The notes under the pieces: model-generated | Told to the model about the DNA's origin: nothing | Database searches by the model: none | What the model saw: the letters and a program-made list of their open reading frames with translations, nothing else | NCBI GenBank assembly: GCA_964347615.1 | Contig: CAYFZO010000002.1 | Location: 1 to 64,000 of the forward strand | Reading direction: 5' to 3' | DNA length: 64,000 bases | Origin: CAYFZO01 sp964347615 | Lineage (GTDB): Bacteria; Pseudomonadota; Gammaproteobacteria; Poriferisulfidales; Oxydemutatoraceae | Made by a program: the position numbers and the translations under genes | Shown: positions 55,201 through 62,021 of the stretch, piece by piece | How positions within the stretch are numbered: the stretch's first letter is position 1 | Layout: each line of letters opens with the position of its first letter

Positions 55201-56089
55201 CCCACGACAGACGCGAGCGCGCCGAAATCGGTTCCGGTTGCGCCCCGGCAGCGCAAGCGTCGCAGGCAACCTCGCCGTCAAGCCATTGCAAAGCGCCGTC
55301 GCGCCAACCGCCCCACAGCTCGACGTTCAGCAGCCCCGTAGCGGCGCCGGGCCTGCCGACTTGACGCGCCCATTGAGCCAGGTCGGCGTCGTCGGCGCGG
55401 ACGTAAACCCGTCCCGCCCCCGCGTTGGCCGGGGCGTTTTCCCGACTATCTTGCTCGGGCGCGCCGACGTCGAAATCGGCGACGACGTGCAGAAACCGCC
55501 CGAGCTCCGCAGGCAGAAACGTCTTCAAGCCGAACCGAAACCGTCCGTCGCGGAATTCAAACGCAACGTTGACGTTACTGAACTCGTGGTCGCTACCAAC
55601 CCGTTCATTGCGCCAACGGACGTTCGCGTTTTCCAAGTGAAGGCTGACGCCCGCCGCCGCGGTCCCGCCCGAGGCGCCTTTGAGCAGATCGTCCAGAGGC
55701 AGAAAACCGGAGACGCGCGAACGGCCCTCGGCGTCGGTCACAACCAGGAAGTCGGTATCGAAAACGCGCAAGTCGGAAACCTTCACCGCGGCACTCAACA
55801 ACGACCCGAGCAAATCAAATTCAACGTGCACCCGCCGGGCACGCAACGCTTGGTCGGAGACGCCGGGCGGCTTGATCTCGACCTGAGACAGCTCGACAAT
55901 CGGCTCGAAGCCACGCAACACCCCCTGCACCGTGCCCACCCGCACCTCGACGCCGATCGCTTCCGACAAGAACGCAACGACGTCGTCCGCGTAATAGTCC
56001 GCGTACGACAGCGCAAGCCTCAACCCCAGCGTCAACCCCGCAAAGAGAACCAGCGCCGCGGCGAAAACCGAAGCGACGCGCCCGACCAT
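52271..56089 (-). CDS. yhdP: YhdP-family AsmA-like envelope protein
   Basis: A very large (1272 residues) inner-membrane-anchored periplasmic protein of the AsmA/TamB-like group; E. coli YhdP takes part in phospholipid traffic to the outer membrane. One N-terminal membrane helix (VFAAALVLFAGLTLGLRLAL) follows the start; the rest is beta-rich repeats, and the C-terminal AsmA-like end holds GLAFDTLEGEVRFQDSVM and MSISGTTDVGNKQYDQE. ATG 56089 shares one base with the maf stop (TGATG). In many relatives rng lies between maf and yhdP and tldD follows; neither is here. Confidence 0.92.
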   Translation of the reverse strand: MVGRVASVFAAALVLFAGLTLGLRLALSYADYYADDVVAFLSEAIGVEVRVGTVQGVLRGFEPIVELSQVEIKPPGVSDQALRARRVHVEFDLLGSLLSAAVKVSDLRVFDTDFLVVTDAEGRSRVSGFLPLDDLLKGASGGTAAAGVSLHLENANVRWRNERVGSDHEFSNVNVAFEFRDGRFRFGLKTFLPAELGRFLHVVADFDVGAPEQDSRENAPANAGAGRVYVRADDADLAQWARQVGRPGAATGLLNVELWGGWRDGALQWLDGEVACDACAAGAQPEPISARSRLSWGAHQAGWRLGMLDVGWQSSRLVIHNADAAVDYYGDGAGLVLRMPVLDAALLDAGARLAAGRGEESARIVEVSAGSGSVSLSASLSHPDFTPPEFSARVAAGGGDRDRLRLIEDGVRFVAEYAAGYVDRLLSLPALKTARGKLALEKISVRFPGWADRSFDLDGVSSALRYSDDGAVRTVRADELSLRLGEARLGGRLAWFDEEEPSLDLALSLENLPLTSVGGFLPRDGINPRLKAWLERAFDAGFLQSARVELSGALSSFPFKDGDGRFHAEGEIAGATLNYQKDRRPLHELDARVVFDNQRLVVEASKLEHYGLLSQSARVEIEDLARPFVIIAASGTGPLPGVLDYLKDARLVDADGVVMRNLEPGGGSSLRLSVKAPLSKKVDKPVSVNGTLSFDKASLRVAPLDLEFSDLTGALDFDRNGGSSQSLAATLNGVPVRAKAAPAQGATRLEIEGDLAAAELIDLSQTPLRGAVRGTAPWKAELLIPNLREGGGYELQMTLSSSLEGVEIGLPSPFGKTAARRREFSADVDLGETTRYELSYGEDVRAALIRDAGARSPTPQGYLHFGPGEPPPERGRFRIGGVINQPVELDDWFGSSGAGGSPYLQHVALSFAELRKGGEPLGETFVDLKPATGGRKLRVDASWAQGWVFIPGGDGAVFAQMERLFLPKSTPTGTSKLEPADVPPLEIKATEFRLGNLQVSKLHLVTEPSSSGMRISRLAFEAGETVGVMSGEWSFGEQGHLSSFHFDVNGRDYGRMLRLLDVSSSLKGGDGSLSGDVDWAGSPAGFALEKLKGEVVINLKDGVVEKADPGVGRLLGLFSIGHVVRRLSLDFRDVIEKGLAFDTLEGEVRFQDSVMRTEDFVVAGPALAMSISGTTDVGNKQYDQEVVVVPNLSSGLPVAGALLAGPVGAAAVFLVDKLTDLGSKVDKVVTLRYHLHGSWDDPQVDFKGAPEVEKGPGKLKKLFDKILPSKAE

Positions 56090-56679
56090 CACGAGACCTC
56101 CAGCAAACCGACGCGCTCGAACATCCGTGAGACGACGAACAACGGCAGCCCCATCACGCCGCTGTAACTGCCTTCGAGCCGCTCGACGAACGCCGCGGCG
56201 CGACCCTGTATCGCATACGCACCCGCCTTGTCGCGGTATTCGCCGGTGTCGAGATACGCTTCGATGCGCCCGGCACCGAGTTCGGCGAACTTGACGTCGC
56301 TGCAATCGAGACGAACGTCTTCATCGCCGCCGTGCAACAGCGCCACACCGGTCAGCACCCGGTGCATCCTGCCCGACAAGGCGGCGAGCATCTTCGCCGC
56401 CGCGGAGCGCCCGGCGGGCTTGCCGAAGACTTCGCCGTCAAGCACGACGGCGGTGTCCGCCGCAAGCACCGGCAAAGACGCCTCCTTGAGGCGCTTCGCT
56501 TCGCGCGCCTTGCAACGGGCCAGCCGCACGACGTAATCCTCCGGCGCTTCCGCCGACACGCGCGTCTCGTCTATGCCGACGGGGGCCGACTCACAGACGA
56601 CGCCCAGCTGTTCAAGCAGCTGGACGCGACGCGGGGAAGCCGACGCCAGAATGACCTTGGGTGTACGCAACGCGGTCAT
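56089..56679 (-). CDS. maf: Maf-family nucleotide pyrophosphatase
   Basis: House-cleaning nucleoside triphosphate pyrophosphatase acting on modified or dTTP/UTP-type nucleotides. 196 residues: LASASPRRVQLLEQLGV at the N-terminus, ADTAVVLDGEVFGKP with the active-site Asp/Glu, and the YRDKAGAYAIQGRAAAFVE segment with the YAIQG signature. The start overlaps nothing upstream; its stop is coupled to yhdP by one base. Confidence 0.95.
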   Translation of the reverse strand: MTALRTPKVILASASPRRVQLLEQLGVVCESAPVGIDETRVSAEAPEDYVVRLARCKAREAKRLKEASLPVLAADTAVVLDGEVFGKPAGRSAAAKMLAALSGRMHRVLTGVALLHGGDEDVRLDCSDVKFAELGAGRIEAYLDTGEYRDKAGAYAIQGRAAAFVERLEGSYSGVMGLPLFVVSRMFERVGLLEVS

Positions 56680-56846
56680 GATTGACTGAAAATCTGCATC
56701 AAGCGCGAATTATGACACCCACGGCGCATCGAACCCCCGCCCGTCCGACGCCCCCCCCGCCGTTCATCGCCCCGGTTGAACCGCCCGCGGAAAATCCGGG
56801 AACACGCCAGGGCAAACACCGGCAAACACTCGGGGAAACGGCGCGC

Positions 56847-57164
56847 CTATTCTCGATGGTAAGAAGGCCCCGACGGCAACGACCATCCTCGACACAGCTG
56901 CTCGATGAGCATCAACCGCTTTGAAAACGACCAGCTCTCGCCGGCACCCGCCTCGCCTGTCGAACGTGCCGACGTCGCCGCAAGCACCGCGCGCCTTTCC
57001 TTCTCGAGACACGCCTGCACCGAAACGCCGCGGGTGCGCTTGACCTGAGGCACTTCCTTGACAACGATCGGGCACGCCGCGTTCATTCGCTTAAGGTATT
57101 CGCCGGCGCCGGCCTCGGCTCACGCGGGCAGGCGGCGGCTGACCGGGACAATGCAAGACTTCAC
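56847..57164 (-). pseudogene. rlmH: Broken rlmH (23S rRNA pseudouridine-1915 N3-methyltransferase)
   Basis: Directly after rsfS, as in intact relatives, a GTG at 57164 opens VKSCIVPVSRRLPA, matching the RlmH N-terminus. The next codon is TGA (57120-57122), where the family has Trp (LPAW). The frame then continues AEAGAGEYLKRMNAACPIVV, KEVPQVKR, and ends GESWSFSKRLMLIEQL...PSYHRE, the RlmH C-terminus. The middle third, including the SAM-binding GGPxG loop, is deleted: 106 codons remain of ~155. Two independent lesions make a functional product very unlikely. Catalyses methylation of m3-pseudouridine 1915 when intact. Confidence 0.88.
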
Positions 57165-57167
57165 CGC

Positions 57168-57536
57168 TCAACCCGCGTCGCGCGCGTCGGCGTTGCGTTC
57201 GGCGAACGTTTTGTGCTCGGTCCGCCACAGCTGTTCGAGGTTGTAGAACTCGCGGGTCTCCCGTTGCATCACGTGCACGACCGCGTCGCCGAAATCCAGC
57301 AGCACCCATTCACCGTCCTCCTTGCCTTCGACGCCGAGCACCTCGCCTCGTGCCTGCTTCACCCGTTCGACAAGCCGCTCGGCGACCGCCTGCACGTGGC
57401 GGTTTGAAGTGCCGGTCGCAACAAAGACGAAGTCGGTGATCGTCGTCTTCCCGCGCACGTCCATCATCACCAAGTCCAGCGCCTTGGCGTCCTCAAGACC
57501 GCTCCTGACCAGCGCCGCCAGCTGCTCAGCCTGCAT
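57168..57536 (-). CDS. rsfS: Ribosomal silencing factor RsfS
   Basis: Binds ribosomal protein uL14 and blocks subunit joining under starvation. 122 residues with ALDLVMMDVRGKTTITDFVFVATGTS and the WVLLDFGDAVVHVMQ...REFYNLEQLW segment diagnostic of the RsfS/Iojap family. It overlaps the nadD stop by 11 bp and is followed 3 bp later by the broken rlmH. Confidence 0.95.
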   Translation of the reverse strand: MQAEQLAALVRSGLEDAKALDLVMMDVRGKTTITDFVFVATGTSNRHVQAVAERLVERVKQARGEVLGVEGKEDGEWVLLDFGDAVVHVMQRETREFYNLEQLWRTEHKTFAERNADARDAG

Positions 57537-58179
57537 CGTATCCGTAAAGACGGTGGCGACGGATGTAATTCCACACCGTGCCGGGCATCAGGTAGCGGGG
57601 CTGCTCGCCGCGTTCGAGCAGGGCGCGTACCGCGGTGGACGACGCGGCGACGACGTCGTTGTCGAACCGGCACACCCGTCCCGCCGGCCGCCGCGCAAGC
57701 TCGGCGAGCTCGGCGGGGCCGCCGCTCGCCTCAAGCAGCGGGTGGTCCGCGCCGACCTCGGCGCAATCGGGGCGACGGGTGACAATCAAGTGAGCCAGCT
57801 CAAGCAGCTGCCGGTAATCACGCCAATGGCAAACGCCGCCGAACGCATCTTCGCCCATCATGAAAGCCAGCGGCGCGTCGGCACCCAGCTCGGCACGAAA
57901 TCCGCGCAAGGTATCCACCGTGTAGCCGAGGCCCTCGGCCTGCATCTCGCGGACGTCCACGACCATCCCCGGCGGACGCAAGACCAAATTGAGCATCGCC
58001 AAGCGGTGTTCGTCGGAAGCGAGGTCGCCGATACGACCCTTATGCGGATGCAGGCGGCTGGGCACGAAAACCACCCGCGCGATCTCCTCTCGCTGCAGCA
58101 GCTGCAAAGCCGGTTTGACGTGCCCGAGATGAACCGGGTCGAAAGCGCCGCCGAAAATCGCGATGATTCCGCCGGGCAA
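57526..58179 (-). CDS. nadD: Nicotinate-nucleotide adenylyltransferase NadD
   Basis: Forms deamido-NAD from nicotinate mononucleotide and ATP. 217 residues with the nucleotidyltransferase motif FGGAFDPVHLGHVKPAL at about residues 9-25, FVPSRLHPHKG, and the C-terminal STAVRALLERGE motif (ISSTxIR equivalent). It lies between proA and rsfS in the leuS-to-rsfS gene string. Confidence 0.96.
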   Translation of the reverse strand: MPGGIIAIFGGAFDPVHLGHVKPALQLLQREEIARVVFVPSRLHPHKGRIGDLASDEHRLAMLNLVLRPPGMVVDVREMQAEGLGYTVDTLRGFRAELGADAPLAFMMGEDAFGGVCHWRDYRQLLELAHLIVTRRPDCAEVGADHPLLEASGGPAELAELARRPAGRVCRFDNDVVAASSTAVRALLERGEQPRYLMPGTVWNYIRRHRLYGYDAG

Positions 58180-58197
58180 CGCATCCTCTCTCAGGCT

Positions 58198-59463
58198 TTA
58201 AGTGCGAACGTTGCCGTCGCCGAACACGACGAACTTCTGCGTGGTCAGACCTTCGAGCCCGACCGGCCCCCGCACGTGAAGGCGGTCGGTGCTGATACCG
58301 ATCTCCGCACCCAGACCGTACTCGAAACCGTCGGCAAACCGCGTCGACGCGTTGACGATCACCGAACTCGAATCAACTTCGCGCGTGAACCGCCGCGCTT
58401 TTTCCTCGTCCTCGGTCACAATCGCGTCGGTGTGGTGCGAGCCGTGCCGGGCGACGTGCGCCAGCGCCTCGTCGAAGCCGGCAACGGTTTTCACCGACAA
58501 AATCGGCGCCAAGTACTCGGTGTCCCAATCTTCTTCGGTCGCCGCCGCTGCGCCGTTGAGAAACGGCAAGCTTCTGTCGCAACCCCTGAGCTCGATGCCC
58601 GCCGTACGCAACGCTTCCGCGGCTCGCGGCAGGAACTCGGCGGCGATTCCGGCGTCGACGAGCAAGGTCTCCATCGCGTTGCACACCCCGACGCGTTGCG
58701 CCTTCGCGTTGACGGCGATCGCAAGCGCCTTGTCCAGGTCGGCGTCGCGGTCGACGTAGACGTGGCAAACCCCGTGGAGATGCTTAATCACCGGGATCTT
58801 CGATTCCTCCGACACCCGTTCGATCAACGCTTTGCCGCCGCGCGGAATAATCACGTCAATCAAGTCATCGAGCGAAAGCATCTCGCCGACCGCTTCGCGC
58901 GAAGTCGTCGCGACGAGCTGCACGCACCCCCGCGGCAGCCCCACCTCGGCGATGCCCGCGTGGACGCATTCGGCGATTGCCTGGTTGGAACGCATCGCTT
59001 CGGAACCGCCCCTGAGCAGCACCGCGTTGCCCGACTTCAGGCACAAGCCGGCGGCGTCCGCGGTTACCGTCGGGCGCGCCTCGTAGATGATGCCGATGAC
59101 GCCGATCGGCACCCGCATCCGCCCGACGCGGATACCCGACGGACGGGACTGCATCCCGCTGACCGCACCGACCGGGTCGTCGAGCGCGACGATTTGACGC
59201 AAGCCTTCGGCCATCGCCTCGATGCGCTCGTCGTTCAACGCCAGACGATCGAGCAAGGCGTCGTCCATGCCCTTGCTCCTGCTCTGCGTCAGATCCTTGC
59301 GGTTTTCCTCGAGCAGGCGCGCACGGGCGTCGAGCAAGGCCGCGGCGATCGCTTCCAAGGCTCGGTTCTTTTGCGCGGCGTCGGCGGCGCCCAACGCCCG
59401 CGTGCTTTCGCGCGCCATCTCAGCGAGACCGCGCACCGAACCTTTTTGATAGTCGCTGCTCAT
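58198..59463 (-). CDS. proA: Gamma-glutamyl phosphate reductase
   Basis: Second enzyme of proline synthesis, reducing gamma-glutamyl phosphate to glutamate semialdehyde. 421 residues with the ALDH-like fold: IYEARPTVTADAAGLCLKSGN, VIPRGGKALIERV, the catalytic Cys region AKAQRVGVCNAMETLLV, and VNASTRFADGFEYGLGAEIGIS at the end (two conserved motifs). ATG 59463 starts 4 bp after the holA stop. proA between holA and nadD is a known arrangement. Confidence 0.96.
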   Translation of the reverse strand: MSSDYQKGSVRGLAEMARESTRALGAADAAQKNRALEAIAAALLDARARLLEENRKDLTQSRSKGMDDALLDRLALNDERIEAMAEGLRQIVALDDPVGAVSGMQSRPSGIRVGRMRVPIGVIGIIYEARPTVTADAAGLCLKSGNAVLLRGGSEAMRSNQAIAECVHAGIAEVGLPRGCVQLVATTSREAVGEMLSLDDLIDVIIPRGGKALIERVSEESKIPVIKHLHGVCHVYVDRDADLDKALAIAVNAKAQRVGVCNAMETLLVDAGIAAEFLPRAAEALRTAGIELRGCDRSLPFLNGAAAATEEDWDTEYLAPILSVKTVAGFDEALAHVARHGSHHTDAIVTEDEEKARRFTREVDSSSVIVNASTRFADGFEYGLGAEIGISTDRLHVRGPVGLEGLTTQKFVVFGDGNVRT

Positions 59464-59467
59464 CGTT

Positions 59468-60496
59468 TCACGCCTGCGTCGCCGGACGATAAACAAGGCG
59501 CCTGTGCATCGCCCGCGCACCCGCGATCCGGAGCGTCAACTCGAGCAACTCGTTCCACTCGGCGTCGTCGCCCACGCCCTTGGCCGCCTTGTCGGCCTCG
59601 GCGCACCAGAAGAGCAGGCGTTGCCAGCGCGCGCCGAGCTTTCTGCCGAGCGCCTTCTTCAGGATCCCGCGCTTGGTGCGCCATTCGCTCCTGAGCAAGG
59701 CGTCAACGCTTTCGCCGGCGGCGACGCGCCGTTCGAGCGTCGCGAGCTTCCTGACCTGCGCCACCAGTCCCCACAACACCAGCACGATCGGCTGGTTCTC
59801 GCTCCTGAGCCCGCGCAGAACCGTCACCGCGCGCTTGCCGTCCCCGACGACCGCCGCGTCGGCAAGGTCGTACGGACTGAACCGGGCGTTGTCGCCGACC
59901 GACGCAAGCACGTCTTCCTCACGAACCACTTCGTCGGGATAAAGCAGCGACAACTTGATCACTTCCTGCGCCGCCGCGAGCATGTTGCCTTCGGTGTGTT
60001 CGATGATGATGTCAATCACTTGGCTTTCGGTCCTCAAACCCGCTTTCAAGGTCCGCTCCCTCAACCACGGTTTCATCTCGGTCGGTGTCTTTCGGTAGAC
60101 CTGCACCAAGACGCCGATCTCGGCGGCTTTCTTGACCCACGCCAGACGCCCGTCGAGCTTCGGCGTACGCACCATGAGCAACACCCCCTCGGGAGGCGAG
60201 GCGACGAACTCCCTGAAGAAGTCGCTGCCACCGGACTTGGCCGACATGAAACACACGTCGAACAGCTGCCGCGTCGAAAACAACCCCAGATTGTTCGAAG
60301 CAAGGGTCATCCGACTCCAGTCAAATCCGTCGTCGACCGCAAACAGGCGGTGCTCCTCGATGCCTTGCTTGCGCGCCGCCGCGCGAATCAAGTCGGCGGC
60401 TTCCATCCTTTGCAAAGGCTCGTCGCCGACAATCAGGTAAATCGGCGCGAGCGGTTTCTCCAACGCCGCGGGCAACCGGTTAAAATAGGTTTTCAT
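59468..60496 (-). CDS. holA: DNA polymerase III delta subunit
   Basis: Clamp-loader subunit that opens the beta clamp. 342 residues: domain I AAA+-like start PIYLIVGDEPLQRMEAADLIR, a clamp-binding surface around DDGFDWSRMTLASNNLGLFSTRQ, and the C-terminal collar domain. Sequence is less conserved than its neighbours, but location between lptE and proA/nadD and the overall pattern make the call firm. It is divergent from the beta-hydroxyacid dehydrogenase gene. Confidence 0.93.
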   Translation of the reverse strand: MKTYFNRLPAALEKPLAPIYLIVGDEPLQRMEAADLIRAAARKQGIEEHRLFAVDDGFDWSRMTLASNNLGLFSTRQLFDVCFMSAKSGGSDFFREFVASPPEGVLLMVRTPKLDGRLAWVKKAAEIGVLVQVYRKTPTEMKPWLRERTLKAGLRTESQVIDIIIEHTEGNMLAAAQEVIKLSLLYPDEVVREEDVLASVGDNARFSPYDLADAAVVGDGKRAVTVLRGLRSENQPIVLVLWGLVAQVRKLATLERRVAAGESVDALLRSEWRTKRGILKKALGRKLGARWQRLLFWCAEADKAAKGVGDDAEWNELLELTLRIAGARAMHRRLVYRPATQA

Positions 60497-60540
60497 TCGT
60501 TGATTTTACCGCGAGCGGAACCTCTACCGGAGACCGAACC

Positions 60541-61419
60541 ATGCCCTCTGAAACCGTTTCTTTCATCGGCCCCGGCATCATGGGCGGACCCATGGCGCTG
60601 AACCTTCTCAAAGGCGGCCACCGCCTTTTCGCCTACGCGCGGCGGGCGCAGGCCCTCGAGCCACTGGCCGAGGCAGGCGCCGCGACCTGCGCCTCTTGCG
60701 CCGAAGCCGCCGCCGCGTCCGACTTCTGCATCGTCATGGTATCAGACACCCCCGACGTCGAAGAGGTCCTGTTCCGCGAGGACGGGGTCGCGGCGGGGGC
60801 ACGCGCCGGCAGCGTCGTCGTCGTGATGAGCACGATCTCGCCGCAGGCGATTCCCGGGATGGCCGAACGGCTTGCGCAAAAGGAGGTGCACCTGCTCGAC
60901 GCACCGGTCTCCGGCGGCGACGTCGGCGCGCGCGCCGGTACCCTCTCGATCATGGTCGGCGGCGAGGAAGACGCCTTCAAACGCGCTTTGCCGATGTTGG
61001 AGTGCATGGGCAAGAACGTCGTGCACGTCGGCGCCGCCGGGGCCGGACAGGTCGCCAAGACGTGCAACCAACTTCTCGCGGCACAGACCATCGCCGCGGT
61101 CGCCGAGGCGTTCGAGTTCGCACGCGCCGCCGGGGTTGACCGCGCCAAGGTGCGCGAAGCACTGCTCGGCGGCTTCGCCTACAGCCGCGTGCTCGAGCTG
61201 CACGGGCAAAGAATGCTCGACGACGATTACGCCCCGGGGTTCAAGGCCGAACTGCATCTGAAAGACATGAACATCGCGGCGGATTTCGCCGCCGAGAGGC
61301 AACTCACGCTGCCGGGCACGGACGCCGCACGCGGCCTCCTGGAACAGTTGGTCGCCGAAGGCGGCGGCGAACTGGATTCATCGGCGATAGCCAAAGTGGT
61401 CGCGGCGAAAGCGCGGTAA
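60541..61419 (+). CDS. Beta-hydroxyacid dehydrogenase (GarR/MmsB-like)
   Basis: NAD(P)-dependent 3-hydroxyacid dehydrogenase, probably tartronate-semialdehyde reductase or 3-hydroxyisobutyrate dehydrogenase. 292 residues: Rossmann motif FIGPGIMGGPMALNLL at the N-terminus, substrate motif DAPVSGGDVGARAGTLSIMV, and catalytic Lys in GAGQVAKTCNQLL. The Pro in GPGIMG replaces the usual Leu. It is inserted on the opposite strand between lptE and holA, interrupting the usual leuS-lptE-holA string. Confidence 0.88.
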   Translation: MPSETVSFIGPGIMGGPMALNLLKGGHRLFAYARRAQALEPLAEAGAATCASCAEAAAASDFCIVMVSDTPDVEEVLFREDGVAAGARAGSVVVVMSTISPQAIPGMAERLAQKEVHLLDAPVSGGDVGARAGTLSIMVGGEEDAFKRALPMLECMGKNVVHVGAAGAGQVAKTCNQLLAAQTIAAVAEAFEFARAAGVDRAKVREALLGGFAYSRVLELHGQRMLDDDYAPGFKAELHLKDMNIAADFAAERQLTLPGTDAARGLLEQLVAEGGGELDSSAIAKVVAAKAR

Positions 61420-61484
61420 CAGCGGCGGCAACGTCGATTCGGTCCGGGGCCGGGAAAACACGGGGCCGCTGGCGCTTCACGCAA

Positions 61485-62021
61485 TCAGCGCCCGATCGTC
61501 GAAAGGCGCAGCACGATCTTTCTGCACAGTTCGGCTTCGAGGTCTCCGGCGACGGTGCGTTTTTCGTTCTTGGAGAGCAACGGCCGGTCGGGGTCGGTCA
61601 AGTACGCGGCTTCGGCCTTCACGGTCTGCTCGGGCAACAAGGTGTCAAGCTTCTTCCCGCCCGAGCGCACGCTGAACGACGTTTCAACGGTCAGCATGTA
61701 CTCGCGCGCCTTGACGTCGTCGCCGACCGCGCTGCGCCTCTGGCGTTCGCGTCTGCCGGAAAAAATCAGACGCGCCGACGCGCGCGCCGGCGACACCACC
61801 TTGACGCCGTAGCCGTGCAAGGTGACGACCAGCGTCTTGCGTAAGCTTTCATATCGTCCCAGCCCCTCGATCGAAACCCGCTTCAACACCGGCGAAAAAA
61901 TCCGCCCTCGGTCCTCGCCGGACCCGGCGAGGTGATAACCGCAGGCCGAGAGCGCCGCGACCAGCGCCGCCGACGCCGCGAACGCCAACGCGCGAAAGAC
62001 GAAACCTCGGAAAAGCGTCAT
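61485..62021 (-). CDS. lptE: LPS-assembly lipoprotein LptE
   Basis: Outer-membrane lipoprotein that forms the plug of the LptD/LptE translocon. 178 residues with a signal peptide and lipobox LSAC followed by GYHLAG, the usual LptE start, and KRVSIEGLGRYESLRKTL. The ATG at 62021 overlaps the leuS stop by 4 bp. The following holA is 989 bp away because of the inserted dehydrogenase gene. Confidence 0.93.
   Translation of the reverse strand: MTLFRGFVFRALAFAASAALVAALSACGYHLAGSGEDRGRIFSPVLKRVSIEGLGRYESLRKTLVVTLHGYGVKVVSPARASARLIFSGRRERQRRSAVGDDVKAREYMLTVETSFSVRSGGKKLDTLLPEQTVKAEAAYLTDPDRPLLSKNEKRTVAGDLEAELCRKIVLRLSTIGR

Noticed and set aside
57120..57122. TGA in rlmH considered as Trp or Sec recoding
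   Set aside because: Other genes here end with TGA and use TGG for Trp, and the gene also lacks its SAM-binding middle, so decay is simpler.
57322..59694. About 790-codon plus-strand open frame opposite nadD and proA
   Set aside because: Same GC-driven antisense effect; both reverse-strand genes are certain.
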